Assembly: GCF_042100115.1 (NCBI RefSeq)
Contig: NC_091272.1
Coordinates: 6,944,001-7,008,000 of the forward strand
DNA: 64,000 nt
Direction of reading: 5' to 3'
From: Alternaria dauci
Lineage: Eukaryota > Ascomycota > Dothideomycetes > Pleosporales > Pleosporaceae
The notes below the pieces were generated by a model, which was not told the DNA's origin, did not search any database, and saw nothing but the letters and a program-made list of their open reading frames with translations. The position numbers and the translations under genes were made by a program. This document shows, piece after piece, positions 11,834 through 24,688 of the stretch. Every line of letters starts with the position of its first letter. Within the stretch, counting starts at the first letter, position 1.

Positions 11834-14800
11834 ATGTCTTTAGATCTTGCACAACAAAACGATAGCGATTACGATAACAGCAGTGCTGGAGAGGAGGACG
11901 GCCTATACTAAGATGTGCAACCTGATGAGCACGATAGAGAACCTGACGAGCATGATGGAGAAGAATACCACGAGAGCAGCCTTGGGGACGAAGACGCAAT
12001 AGCGAATAATCAACTTACCTGGGCTATTGACCACAGCGGAGGTGACCACCGACTACCTGGTGAGTTTAAGAGCATCCTACTTGTACGCATATAGTAACTA
12101 CGTAGTAGTGAAGGGATTTATCAAGATGATAGACAGCCCCGAATTTAACGGCAGTAAGGCTATTGGAATGCTGCAGAAGCGATACACGATAGACTACGGA
12201 TCGAGGCGCGTTGGGTCCCGACCAGCCAAGCCTGAGGACAAATTTATCCCTGAGTTCCACCTCGACCTTATCATTATCATCGGCCGGCCGCTCCAACCCA
12301 TTGTGAAGTTCTCTACGTTCTTCGACCACGTAACAATCAGCTTTAAACACTGGCGAGCTCCATACAGCGCTAAACACAGCCACGGACTGTCGTTTGATAT
12401 GGAGCATCGTACCTTCCGTCTTGCAAAGGGTGGAACGCGCGAATCTTGGTTTATTGTTATGCACCCTGTCGATAGCACAGTAGACCCTCTTCTGTCAGGC
12501 AGCGAACGTCGCAAACGCCGCGAGAAGGCGTCTAAGCACAGCGCTCTCAAACCCTCCCATGCCCTATTCCTTACGTCGTACATTAAGAAAGTCTTCCTTA
12601 CAGGCGTATTACTTGGAGAGGGTGTTGAGGCTTCTTAGAAATTGGATGGACCCCAGTCGCAATCGATCTCAATCGTCAAGTAGGAAACGTTCCAGGAGCA
12701 GTTCATAGAAGGGTGGCCAGAGTACGTGCGCAAGAACACGCAGGATCCGTTCTGGACTAAGAACCTGCCAGCGTTCCATGCGTATGACTACGGGCAGAAC
12801 CTTCTAATTGAGTTATCTACTGAGCAACTCAATAGTCTGCCTAAGGAAACCCGGTTGCGCCCTGATGACGAGACGTCTGACTCTGATGACGAGACGTCTG
12901 ACTCTGATGACGAGACGTCTGACTCTGATAGCGAGACGTCTGATTCTGGGAATGATTTGTTAAACTCTGGGAATGATTTACCAAACTCTCAGAATGATTT
13001 ATCTAACTCTGAAGACGCGGCGGCTAGGTCCGAAGGCGGCGCAGAGGGGGCTACGCCCCCACAGAGCGGTACACAAACAGGCGATCCAATTCCCCCGCCG
13101 CACGACCATCAACAGCCGTTTGATAACTACACACAGGATCTTCTACGCGCACTAGAGGACAAGTATAGACTGGAGAGCATTAAGACGGTCTCCTACGCGC
13201 TAGCGGTCGACATCCACTCAATAGCATCTTCCAACCTCCCTAACGCCTCTAATGACGTCGGTGTCATTCTCGCACCTGCGCGCTGCCTCCTTGCCAATCG
13301 CAACAACGTTGTTCGCCAATACCAACACCCGCGCGACTTTACCTTCTACCCTCTTGCCTTCCATCCATCGTACGGCAACTTCTCCTCCGCGCAGCCCCCA
13401 GCATTCCTACGCGACAACGTGCTCGCTGTAATGGAGGACAACATGAGCTATCAGAACAACGGTGCGAGCGTGTTGACTAGTGGTTATTTTCAGGCGTACT
13501 CCAACATTAAGCGAACTATACGCCATAGCCCCGGCAACTTACTTGCTACCAAGGGCATTGCCACGGCTGCCCTGACGCTGCCAGATCAGGATGGCAACCT
13601 AAACCCTCGGGTAGCGGCGAAGCGGCAGCGTTTACTGCGGAAATTGCGAGGCGAACAGACTCCTGATAACCCTACGTCTTCCCAACCGTTCGCTCGCGAG
13701 CAACAGCGGATTAAAGCCGCTATAAAGGAAGAACTGTACGCGTTTAGGATGGAGCAAGTTCTGTCTGTGCAGGTGTCGCAGTTAGCTGACGGTCAACGGA
13801 ATTTTGCGACAGTGCTTCAACCTATCCTCCAGCTAATCCGGTACTTCTCGCTGGAACAACCTACCTACATTGATGTCCTCTTCGCGTTCAAAGAACGCAT
13901 CTTTCCAAAGGTTCTCTCCTCCTTTGCTAGTCTGTTCGCGCACGCATCAGACGAGTTTTATCGTCGCTTCAAGGCTGCTGGCTCTAAAGGGCTGCCTTTT
14001 GCCCTAGCGGAAGGTGTGGCCGCATTCGATCGCCTTGGCAGCTACTGCTTTACTGGGTTCCCCCGGTCTTTAGTGGGCTCAGTGCTCGGGCCTCTCTGCA
14101 CCATAGAAAGCATTGAGCAGGGTGGGTGGCCGTTTATCGACCCCAACATGCTCAATCTGCAAGGCAGTGGCCATGCTAACCTAGTGCGTTGGCCGCGCAT
14201 GGACAATGGACGACCTATTATGATGCACGTTGCTTCCATTCGCCACCACTATGGGCCCCAGGTTGCCGCTTATTGTCACAGCGAGGTATGGTTCCGTGAG
14301 CTTGGTGGGCTCACAGGTAAAGGGCCTCGTGGCGCAGAAGAGTTCCTAGTAGAGGTGCTCGAAGAGATGTGGAAGCCGCAGACAATCGCTTTCGTAACAC
14401 ACCAATTCTATCGCGCTCTGAACAAGGGCGGACGGGGCAATGCTCAAAGCGTAAGCCTAACAACACTGCAGGCACGACAGGAGGCGCAAGAGCAGGTGAC
14501 GCGTTGGGCTGAAAGCGAGCACCCCTTCTCTGCAGGGTTCGTGCAATTAGCGTTTCAAATATCAGCCGCTAACACAGTACAGGGAGTACGAGTCGATCTT
14601 TCCTGTCTTTTATCCAGAAGCGACTTCGGGTTTGAGAAGCCAGACGCGACGCGACTTTGCGCAAGAGCTCTACTGGGAGTGTGTTAACAGCCATGGCCAA
14701 TCTAGTAGCTACCTCTTTTCAAAGAACGCGAGCTGGTTCACTGTGTTACGCGCTGCCGTGCAACACGCCAGGGCCAAGGCGATGAAGGAGGAATACTGGA

Positions 14801-15709
14801 TCAGCGCCATAATGTCAGCTCTAGCGGCGTGCCGCATTGACTGTGTGCCTGGTTCATACCATGGCCGATTGAGCTACCGGAGAATGACGCGGCTAGTCGG
14901 TAACGTTCCGGCCCCATCCGCTATAGCGGCGAGACCGGGCAGCCTCAAGCGGGCAGCGATTGAGGCAGTACACCAAGCAAAGCGGCGCTCGCAAACAAAG
15001 AGTACTATCGACTTTGGTTGCCAAATCCCTTTTAACGCCATCCCGCCGCTAGTTGAAAAAGGTTTTCAGCAGTTGGACGGCCAGTTCTCAAAGTCCGGCA
15101 TGAATCAGAAGGTTCGTGAACACTACCACAGAGCACGTCAGTGCCTCATCGAGTGCTTAGGTCAGCCAAAATGCGATCTAATGCTCATGTTGGTGTTAAC
15201 CCTTGCATCCTCTTCAGCTACCCCTACTGTAGCGGTGAATGCGACTGAGTTTTCCAAAGGACCAACCAAGAACTCTGAAATGTTTGCGGCCGCCTTGGTA
15301 ACAAGAATGCTCTGGTCTCTTCGACCAGATTACTTCCCGTCGGAGGAAGACGATGGTTGGGTGCTTTCGGTACGGGAGATGACGAAGAAGATTGGTAAGA
15401 CTTCCCTAAGAGAGGCCCTTTTCCCAAGTAAGAAGCATTGCTAACATAGTACTATCTGGGGTAGAGCACAAAGGTTGCAACAACCGCTTCCTTCGACAAC
15501 TGCAATGGATTCGGGTTACTAGTGGGCGTCGAGACTCCCCAAGGAACAGCGACATAGCGATCAACTATGATTCCGTTCTTGAGAAGAGACGTACAGAGTT
15601 AATGCGACTACGGAGCGATGCTAAAGGTTTTATTCAATGCGTGTTTGGTAGTTCTGATTATGCATGGGTTGACCGATGTCATACTATTATACAGGAGTCC
15701 CCAGTGTAG
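11834..15709 (+). pseudogene. Gene B copy 1: large unknown protein, broken by RIP
   Basis: Same gene as at 36,488-40,363, with exons at about 11,834-12,059, 12,109-14,576, 14,644-15,427 and 15,474-15,709. Stops not present in copy 2 are CAA to TAA at codon 26 (11,909), TGG to TAG at 12,636 and TGG to TAG at 12,681. Further RIP-type changes occur up to 13,181 (for example TCA to TTA near 12,961). From about 13,200 to the end of the gene I found no difference from copy 2. The early stop in exon 1 should abolish the full protein. Confidence 0.75.
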
Positions 15710-16477
15710 AGTAAGCTATTATAGCTTCCACTATAATTTTACATCTTCTCTCCTATAAAACACGTATATACTATATACATCTTCTATCCTATACAGCTTT
15801 TGAAGAGATTAATACACGTTACGTAGTGTTATGATTTTTTAAAATATTTCGTATTAACTGTAAATTCAGAAAAACACCAACCCCAATATTAACCGTACTA
15901 TCGTTGTCGCATGTAATCCGTTTCTTAATCTTAACTGTGTCTCTTCTCTACTATTTACATAATTAACGTAATAGTAAAAAGACGCAGGCACTAGAGAATA
16001 GAGCCTGCGAAGTCTACATTGCATTAGTGGCTGAAGTAGCACAGTGTAGAGGCATCCTGTTACTATTCTCCGCAGGCAAAGGTAATAGCACCTTGCGCGG
16101 CAACCTTTAAGGAAAAGAGAGGAAGCCGCTATGTGTTTCGCTCTTCTTTGTAGTTATTTGTAGATTTGTAGCCTGCGGTGTTGTTGACTTATCTGTATCG
16201 CAATACGACAGCAGCTTCCTAGCAGGCTGTAATCGTCGAGAGCCACGGTACAGCCGGTGACTTAGACGACAGACCTAGCCTAACACTAAATTGGCAAGCT
16301 TCCGCAACACGGACGCATACACCCCACCTGCTAATAAGCACCGCTATGACTAGCAACTCTCGTCTACCTCACTACTTCCGTAGAGTGTCGCTAGAAGCTC
16401 AGCATTGTGCTCTTCGAGCCCATCACTCTTTTTCCGCAGCGCATAGTTCAGGGTCGTCAGGTAACCCGGTTTATTGT
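15710..16477. other. Convergent intergenic region B/C, copy 1
   Basis: About 770 bp between the 3' ends of genes B and C. It starts AT-rich and contains a motif at 15,959-15,991 (AAAAAGACGCAGGCAC core) that recurs downstream of gene E. The motif overlaps a short dyad formed by GCAGGC and GCCTGC. No coding region was seen. Confidence 0.6.
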
Positions 16478-18340
16478 TCAACCTATAGGGCTTACAGGAC
16501 AGAATAATTCAAGTACCGACATCTGTCGCAATGGCGCCGGCGATGCCGGGATACTTTCCGATGCGTCAGAATCAGTGTCATCTTCGGCTTCGCTGTCTGG
16601 AATCTCTGTTAACCCCACCGCCGTAGCTAGCGCATTCGCTTCAATGCTAAGCCTCTCCTTTCCAGCAATCGGCGCACCAGTAATTCCATCCGGCCCTAGC
16701 CAGGCTTCGAGGGCCCTGCTTGCCGTGCAAATTTCCGGCCGTTCGCGCTTCACTAGCTCAAGAAAAACATCGCGCTGGTTCTTCCGCAGCACACGCTCGA
16801 GCCAATGGTTTGAGACCTCTTCGTGGGGTATGAGCAGCAGCGATCCCCAGCCTAGAGCTTGAACTATGTCGAACCATCGTGTCGCTCGCTTTAGGCGGTA
16901 ACGAAAGGCTGCGTGGTCAGATTTAGATGGTGATTGGCAAACCAGATGGACCAAATATGTGATAGCCTCTGTTCGTGCCTGGCCCTTCCCGTACCTGTTG
17001 CGAGTTCTGTCGTTACTGGCTAGACGATCAGCGACCTGGATTTCGTCGACCTTGCGAGCGTACGCCTTCCCTAGCAAAGCGAAAGCCCAGCGAGTGCCAA
17101 TGTTTACAGCTGCAAGCATCGTCTCGTACCGTGTGCACATGTCCCAGGCAAAGCAGAATGCATTGTCGGCATCAGTATGAAGTGTTGCGCTACTATCCAC
17201 TGACTGCGACATTTGCGTCTGGGTAAGAACATAACGATCTACTGGTTTTACCAAGAACGGCGTGCCCTGTTTCCGCCAATTATGCAGGAACTGCGCAGCG
17301 CTGTACTGCGAGGTTGCATTTCCAAAAGCACGCGCTTTTGCTAGCATGCTGCAGGCAGTATAGTAGGGTGTTGGCGAGGCTGTATAGAAATCAGCATCTT
17401 CCGCGACTTTTTGCTTGAAGATCCAAGAGATCGTCGGCTCATCGTCTGGCGCAATGCTGCCGTACGCCATACGTTCCTGCGCAGGCATCTTCTCAGGCGG
17501 TTCCTTTAAGCCTATCGCCTCGAGCTTTATTACACGCGATCTTTCTAGCTTTCTTGTACGCCGTAGCTCTGCAAGACGATTCTTGTTTGTAACTGTTGCG
17601 GACCTCTTTACGGATAGAGGCGTCGTCGCACTCTGGTTTTCGCTGTCCTCGTCGCTTGTTCCGCGCTCGTGTCCCCCCTCCGCTCTAGCTGTGTCTTTGC
17701 CAGCGTGTACTGTCATAGTGTTGACTTCGCTAGCCCTAGCCGTCGATTCGTCCGCGCTGTCCTCCTGTATTGCTAGGCGGTTTAAGCTGTTGGCACGGAT
17801 CTCGCTGCGAATAGGCGATGAGGAGGCTGGACGTTTACGGTACGGCACAAGGTCGCCTGTAGCCCTCTGTGCTGATGGCGGTATGCTATCGTCCTTGTCT
17901 GAGTCTATAGCCATGCGGTCCTCCGCGATGCCTTCCGTTGGCGTCATTAGCCGCGCTGTAGTTAAGTTTCTAGGCTCTAGAGACTTACTACTAGCAAAGT
18001 CCATAGCAGCGCTTGTGAGACGCCCCCAATTTTCTGCGTCAAGTGTGCTGGCACCCAGCGTCTCTTTCAGCAGCCATATCGCATCTAGTGTCGAGTGGGC
18101 TATGAAAACCGGCTTGCACGCTTCGTCGTCGCCTACTTCTGGAACGATCCATCCCGCGTATCGTACATCGCCTGGTACACGGCATGGTTCTGCGAGACGA
18201 CGCGCAAGAAATCTGCTGTAGGACGGGTTAGGTGGGCTGTATGCTAAGTTGTTAGCGACTGTAGCGTCCCACTGTGCAGGAAAGCCTCTTCCGCTGTGTT
18301 TATCCTGACAATGGTCACTATCGAGCTGTAACTGATCCAT
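16478..18340 (-). CDS. Gene C copy 1: 620-aa protein of unknown function
   Basis: A single open frame of 620 codons, with no difference that I found from the copy at 41,132-42,994, where it is described. It is convergent to gene B. It lies outside the RIP-mutated left end of this unit, which may explain why it is still open while genes A and B are not. I do not recognise the family. Confidence 0.8.
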   Translation of the reverse strand: MDQLQLDSDHCQDKHSGRGFPAQWDATVANNLAYSPPNPSYSRFLARRLAEPCRVPGDVRYAGWIVPEVGDDEACKPVFIAHSTLDAIWLLKETLGASTLDAENWGRLTSAAMDFASSKSLEPRNLTTARLMTPTEGIAEDRMAIDSDKDDSIPPSAQRATGDLVPYRKRPASSSPIRSEIRANSLNRLAIQEDSADESTARASEVNTMTVHAGKDTARAEGGHERGTSDEDSENQSATTPLSVKRSATVTNKNRLAELRRTRKLERSRVIKLEAIGLKEPPEKMPAQERMAYGSIAPDDEPTISWIFKQKVAEDADFYTASPTPYYTACSMLAKARAFGNATSQYSAAQFLHNWRKQGTPFLVKPVDRYVLTQTQMSQSVDSSATLHTDADNAFCFAWDMCTRYETMLAAVNIGTRWAFALLGKAYARKVDEIQVADRLASNDRTRNRYGKGQARTEAITYLVHLVCQSPSKSDHAAFRYRLKRATRWFDIVQALGWGSLLLIPHEEVSNHWLERVLRKNQRDVFLELVKRERPEICTASRALEAWLGPDGITGAPIAGKERLSIEANALATAVGLTEIPDSEAEDDTDSDASESIPASPAPLRQMSVLELFCPVSPIG

Positions 18341-18930
18341 TTTAGAACCAAGGCTGACGCTCTAAGCCAGCGATTAGTGTGTGGGTAGAAAAGTAGTAAG
18401 AATAACAGCAGAGAAAAGAAGACGTGGCATGGAAAGCAGGGGGCCAGGGCGTGCCGGCAAGGTGCGGCATATAGTCGCACCGACTAACAAGGTAGAGTAC
18501 GGTCCCTAATCCCAGAAGAGGTCGCGTCCTTGAGTGTAGAATACATGTTATTTCTCTTTTTAGAGTGCTATTCTTATATAATATTGAATACTAAAGTTTA
18601 GTTGTTGAAGACACGAAAGATCTCAAAGAGGTAGTCCTAGATAGGGAGGGTCGCTCTGCCTCGTACATCTAAGAGCGCAGTTCCAAATAATATAACACTA
18701 GTATTTGCCTTTAGAGGTGCAGCGTGAAGAAGGTTGGAGCGCCAGCCCTAAGGTAGTTAAAGCGTCCGAATGTTCCAGCTGCAAGGTTGCGATATGGCTT
18801 GGGACGCAAGTTGCCGCAACGGTTGGTTGCCAGCGAGGGCAAGTTACGCAGAGACCACGGTATGGCTTCATACACCTACTAACACCTTTTGGGCAACTCT
18901 CTGGACTGTCCAAGGTACTGCATGACAGAG

Positions 18931-19343
18931 TTGTCAACAATCAAGCCAATCAAGCTGGGTGCCCCAGCTTAGCTTGATTAGTGGGTACCTCTACCTCAGC
19001 TTAGCTTGATTGGCTTGATGGTTAAAATTAATAAGCTTGGCTTGTTTAGCTTGATTAGCTTAACAAAATTAATCCCCCTTTCAAGAAGCTTAAAAGGGGA
19101 TAGTGTAGGGGTATCCTTATATAATCTTATCACCACGTGATCTTATCACCACGTGACCTTACTTACTTACTTTAACCTTCTTTATAGAGTATTAATTCTA
19201 TCAAGCCAATCAAGCCAAACAATCAAGCTAGCTTATAGTAGCTTGGCTTAATTGATTTATACCTCTACTCTAGCTTGGCTTGATTGATACGCCAGCTTGA
19301 TGCCCCAGCTTGATAGCGATCAAGCTGGCTTGATTGTTGACAA
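18931..19343. mobile_element. 413-bp MITE-like element with 18-bp inverted ends, copy 1
   Basis: The left end TTGTCAACAATCAAGCCA is repeated exactly, in inverted form, at the right end (19,326-19,343). The interior is rich in further TCAAGC/GCTTGA dyads and has no coding capacity. The same element is at 43,585-43,997 in copy 2, where context is given. Confidence 0.65.
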
Positions 19344-19763
19344 GTCTGCTGCATGAACAGACGGTTGTTGAACCAATGAACAAACTGATTCCTAATGGTT
19401 GTCGCTGTAGAGAAAACGTCGAGGTAGGCAGTATACTCAGTCCTGGACGGCACGCTGGGACTCTGCCTTGGCCACTGGTTCCTCAGATCTTCCACGAACG
19501 AGTCGATCGCCCTAGTTTGATTCTCCTGAAATGCGGCGTGCAATCCTGTCGTGATGCTGCTGTTCAGTCTCCGATTCTCGCTTTGGTAGATTCGCTTCAT
19601 TGGAATCTGCAAACGCCTTGGTGTTGCACAGCACCGTGTTCCGAATCGCATTCTTGTTGAAGTCCTGTCCCTGGTCTAGCTCGTATTTCAGTGCAGTAGG
19701 TGGCTGTACCGCCGAGAGCTTATATACCCTATAGGCTGCAGCTAGAGCCTGTATCGCATCCAT
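19344..19763 (-). pseudogene. Broken ORF next to the MITE, copy 1
   Basis: Same sequence as 43,998-44,417. Two overlapping minus-strand frames make up what looks like one frameshifted coding region ending at the MITE. The product is unknown; details are given with copy 2. Confidence 0.35.
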
Positions 19764-19812
19764 GTCTGACTTTTCGGCGTAAGCCGTCGTACAAAACTAT
19801 GTCATTAGATCA

Positions 19813-20152
19813 CGATATGGCTTGGGAAGCAAGTTGCCGCAACGGTTGGTTGCTAGCGAGGGCACGTTGCGAAGCGGTTGCGATATGGCTTGGGACGCAA
19901 GTTGCCGCAACGGTTGGTTGCTAGCGAGGGCACGTTGCGAAGCGGTTGCGATATGGCTTGGGACGCAAGTTGCCGCAACGGTTGGTTGCTAGCGAGGGCA
20001 CGTTGCGAAGCGGTTGCGATATGGCTTGGGACGCAAGTTGCCGCAACGGTTGGTTGCTAGCGAGGGCACGTTGCGAAGCGGTTGCGATATGGCTTGGGAC
20101 GCAAGTTGCCGCAACGGTTGGTTGCTAGCGAGGGCACATTGCGAAGCGGTTG
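19813..20152. repeat. 68-bp tandem repeat, copy 1 (5 units)
   Basis: Five units of 68 bp begin at CGATATGGCTTGGGACGCAA and include the inverted pair TTGC-C-GCAA. The copy-2 array has six units. A single stray unit lies about 1 kb to the left at 18,790-18,850, on the other side of the MITE. Confidence 0.9.
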
Positions 20153-20470
20153 CGAAGCATGGAGTAGTATTTAGTGTGGTAGGTTGCATTCGGCCTGACT
20201 CGGAAGACCACGCGCCCGCAAGTCAGGCTGACAGCAGCGCTTCCACTCACAACGTTACCTAGGTACAGCAGTAACTTGCTATTGCTAACAGAGGCAACTT
20301 TCTAGGCTTCCTACAGTGGCAGCAGTAGGCAATACGTACAGCGTTACTCTATGTTAGTCTGGTGCGCCTATATCGGTATTGAGTCATGGGATCGATTTTG
20401 TACTACAGACTACTTGAGAAAGTTACAGTATGTCTCCGCGATTTCCGGGCAGTCATTCCTTCAAAGTATC

Positions 20471-23400
20471 TCAGTCTTGCGCCTTTATCGTGCTCTGAAA
20501 ATAGCCTTTAGCTTGGAGGTTCTTGACTATCCTCATGTCAATGGTGTCTCGGCATCCTTGAGGGGCAGTAGTTGTCAGCCATTCAACGAAGACTTCGGCG
20601 AACCTCGTATTAATGCGATGTTGGCGTTTCGCAGCCTGTTCAGCAATATGCGCGTTACTCTGAGGCTCAAGACCATGCAAGATGTTGCCCTCTGTAAGCG
20701 ATATTGACTGACACATCGCGCCCGTTGCACCCACGAGAATATAGACGCCATCGTCGACCTTGCCGCCCCCCTCATCCCAGACCTTCTTCCACTTGGGTAC
20801 TTCCTTGTCCCGTGTCACGGCGTTGTAGGCATGAACAACGTGTTTCTCTCCAAACGTTTGGCAGATGTAAGCGTAGATCAGAGCACGTGACAATGTCGAG
20901 CTCGCGAGTACGACGTACTTGGCTCTGTACTCTAGGGTTTCTCCTTGGTGTGCGCGAGGACGGGGATGGGGAATGGTCGTCTTCTTGTTGCGTAGCTCTT
21001 CCAACGTCTTGTGAATGTATGCGACCTTGGCTGAGCCCTTGCAAGCCTCCAATGCAATGTCCCAGATGAATGAGTGTCGAATTGTGTCGCTGTTCACAAG
21101 AGCTGTGCGGAGGTTTTCGTTGTTATTACTGAGACTGCGGTGAGGGTCGAGGATCCGATCTCCGATAAGCTGGTCGGCATCCCAATTGTTGATTGCGGCC
21201 ATAAGGTTAGGAAAGATGCTGACATGTCGCGCAATGCGGTAGGCCTCGGAGTCTGCGACTGCGCCTGGGGGCATGGTGGGCTTGGACTTCTTGCTGCTCT
21301 CTCCCCCTTGGTCTTCCCAGGCCTCCACTTCCTTCTCGTAATGCTGTTTGACCGCGGCTAGCACGCGAGACTCTTCTTGTTCCACGTTAGCGAAGTAACA
21401 CGCATCGTGCTGCAGATACGTGAAGTTGACAGTAAGCTTTGCTGTGACAACGTTGAGGGGTTTGCGCCAGGGATCCAGACTGTCGGTGTCGCGCATTATG
21501 AAACACCACCGAACCATGTCCCGAAAATTGTTCAGCATGTCCTTGATCTCGCCGGACTGGAGTTGCTTGTCGAGCGCGGACTGTACTTTGTTCTTTTCCT
21601 TCTCGGTTTTACAACGCTGCATCCCGTCGTGATACTTCTTGTAGCTATTGAGGAGCTTTCTCCACACTGCAGTACAATCTACCCCTTTCAAATTGGCTAA
21701 AGCTTTGGCGCCTGGATCGGTGGACTGCTTTTGTACTAACCGCTGGATCACGTGGTCGGCGAATCCTAACACCAGGTCGACCCCGTTCGTGAGAGCTGTG
21801 CCCGTCTGACCTACTATACCAGTACGATGATCATTGGGCCTGTAGTCCAAAATGGGGTCGATGATGTGGGTGTAGGTTTGAGTTTTTGTACCCGGGGCGG
21901 TATGCAGCTCGTCGACCATGATTATTGCAGCGCAACCAACGAATGTGACCAACCACACCTCGACCCTCACACCTTTGTCGTCTGTCCATATTTGCATGCG
22001 ACGAGCCTGCCAAGGGCCGAGACCATCAAGCGCAGGCAATCGTGAAGTGTCCATATGCGTCTTGGCGCACAGGCTCAGCTGTGCTCTCAACGCCGCCCTC
22101 TTCTTAGTATGCCTCTTGTCGGTCTTTTCTAACTGTTGTTTTAGCCTCTTGTACTGAGGGGGCGCAGAGGTATCGACAAGCGTGCCAAAGATCTTCGTCT
22201 TCCAAGACTCGCGAGTTGAGACTATCAAGAACCTAACGCTCGTCTTTTGAGGTCTGAAGTCCGATGTCTCAGGGACGCTGTTTGCCCATTCCTTAGTCGG
22301 GTTGTTCAACTTCCACACCTTGTTGTACTCCCCATAGGCCAATCGTGATTTCAACCAGTTAGGGCGACGGTTGACTTCATCCCACTCTTTTGGTGTCATG
22401 CTAGAGTAGATGCTGTTCTTCGCACCGCCATAACGCTGTACAATCTCTTCGCCCGTACCGTGCAAGACTATCAGCTTCGGTGGCTTGTACTCTGATCCTT
22501 GAGCCAAGTGGGCGCTGCCACCCATGATCATACGCCATGCTTGTACCAATGTTTCAAGGCCTGCTGCACTCGCAACAAAGTAGGTGCATCCAAACAGATT
22601 CGGCGTCTCTATCTCGTCTCCGTTCGATTTGAGAGCAGTGTAGGGGAAGTCTGGCGTCGCGCTGATGCCGAGGCGCTGGTACGATCTAGCAAAATTGAGA
22701 TACCATATGAGGACATCGGTGATCGTCTTGCCCATGCCCATGTCGTCGGCGATGACAAGTGCTCCTCGGTCGCCGGCGAGGACATCCAAGCCATCCTTGG
22801 CGCCGACCAACTGATGGGGTAGCGGGTGGAAATCTGGGTTTAAGCCGACCCCAGTTCCGAGGTTGATCTGGTCGCCTTTGAGGTCGTCGAGCGCAAGGCC
22901 GAAGGTTTGCGCGGCTAAGTCCCACAAGTCTATGTTCGACTTTTGCGCGTGCGCAAAAGCAGACATACCATCCATCTTCACCTTCATAGTGCTCGAGAAA
23001 TGCGCGTTTGCCTGGGTCTTAGCTTGTTCGTTCAATGGGGGTTGTTCCGGTTCGCCTTCGTCTAACATGCATTCTTCTAGCACCTCTTCATCGTCTACGA
23101 GAATGTCCATGTTGTTACTAGACTCGCTGTCACTAGAATCGCTGCTACCACTATCGTCGCTGATATGTATTGGGTCGTCTAGTCCGCTACCGTGGTAGCT
23201 ATTAGAAGGGAAGGTCTCGACAAACTTGAGAAAGGACTTAGGTGCGCTGGACGGTGGTTTGGCAGGTCTGGCGAGCGGTAGCAGATTCACGGGTGTGAAC
23301 GACGAGGGTTGAAGTGTGCGGGGGAAGGCGATGCTGTTATTCCTGGACATGTATGACGAGAACGGACCTACAGGATGCTGCTTGTGTGCGCTGTTGCTAG

Positions 23401-24688
23401 GTGTGGATTCTTCCCTCGACCAGGATAATGGATGTATGTTGGCCGCCAAATCTAGTATCTCCTTGAGTGTCTTGGGTGTAAGCTCCTTACTTTCCGGTGG
23501 GACGGCTTCGGAGGAGGCAACTTGCATGTGGGTGGCATCTTGTTGCTGGTCACCTTGCACCTCTGCTGGCGGGGCGGGCTCGGAGGAGGCAACTTGCATG
23601 TGGGTGGCATCTTGTTGCTGACCATCTTGCACCTCTGCTGGCGGGGCGGGCTCGGAGGAGGCAACTTGCATGTGGGTGGCATCTTGTTGCTGGTCACCTT
23701 GCACCTCTGCTGGCGGGGCGGGCTCGGAGGAGGCAACTTGCATGTGGGTGGCATCTTGTTGCTGACCATCTTGCACCTCTGCTGGCGGGACGACTTTGGA
23801 GGAGGCAACTTGCGTGTCGGTTACGTTCAATCTAACCGTCGTGACAAACACTACGGCTGTGCCAGCTGGGATTTCTCGCATAGCAAAGTTGAATCCACCT
23901 TGGCTTCCAATTCCGATATGCTGATTTGCTCTTGGAGCGATAAACAAGCGGCCCTTGAAGTCGAATCCATCGAGTCCTAGGCCTTGCGCAGTTTCGTAGC
24001 ATTGCTCAGCTTCGTCGCGTAGTTTTTCCCAGTTGGGGATGCCCTCCTAACATATGTCACTGAATTCGACCATGCTGACTACTTCGCTGATCTCTCCATC
24101 CTTTACGGCGCATATATGTACCTGTGTGTCGAGATTTGAAGCGGTTGGCATGGGAGGATTAGCAGGCTTGTCGTTGTTCGGAGTAGGCGTGAATCCTGTA
24201 GGAACGGTTCTGGATCGAGAGCGCTTAGGTGGGTGGTCTTTGGAGTTGTGCGTTGATTCTGGCGATAACTCGCGCTTTTGGAGTGTAGAGGTTGCCGTCA
24301 AGGGGTTGGGGGTTGGGGCTTTAGCATGGTCGCCTTCCGCTTTACGCTTCCTCAGGCGATTGAGAGAATGTGTGATCAACTTGCTAATCGCCATTGTCCT
24401 CCACGCCTTGGGTTCGTTGCGGAAGTCGGGTACGGACTTCCAGACCAGGGCGTGTAGGTTCTTGTTCAGGTCTTCATTGGCAGTGTCGCTGAGCTTTGCT
24501 GCACCTCGATTGCGTGCATCGGGGTAGTTGTCCACAAGAATCTTGTCAATCGTCCTGGCTATCTCCTTTTGTCTGGTGGCGTCGTCGATGCCGAAGCCGC
24601 GGAAGATCTCTGTTTGGTTCCCCGAGTAGCTAAGGGAGCTGGGGTCGCCTGCCGGTGGATGGGCGGGTGACTGCGTGTTATCGTCCAT
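20471..24688 (-). pseudogene. Gene D copy 1: SNF2-like ATPase, split by a Trp-to-stop change
   Basis: Same gene as at 45,193-49,698 but with four fewer 72-bp coding repeats (23,520-23,807) and one nonsense change. Codon 214 is TAG (24,047-24,049) where copy 2 has TGG; on the plus strand this is CpA to TpA, a single RIP-type event. All helicase motifs lie downstream of the stop in an otherwise intact frame. An internal ATG at 23,947 could start a 1,158-residue product that still holds the complete ATPase region, so this allele is not necessarily inactive. Confidence 0.8.

Noticed and set aside
23452..23980. Overlapping Pro/Arg-, Cys- and Gly-rich frames opposite or shifted to the gene D repeats (also 48,174-48,990)
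   Set aside because: They are frame and strand shadows of the 72-bp coding repeat in gene D.
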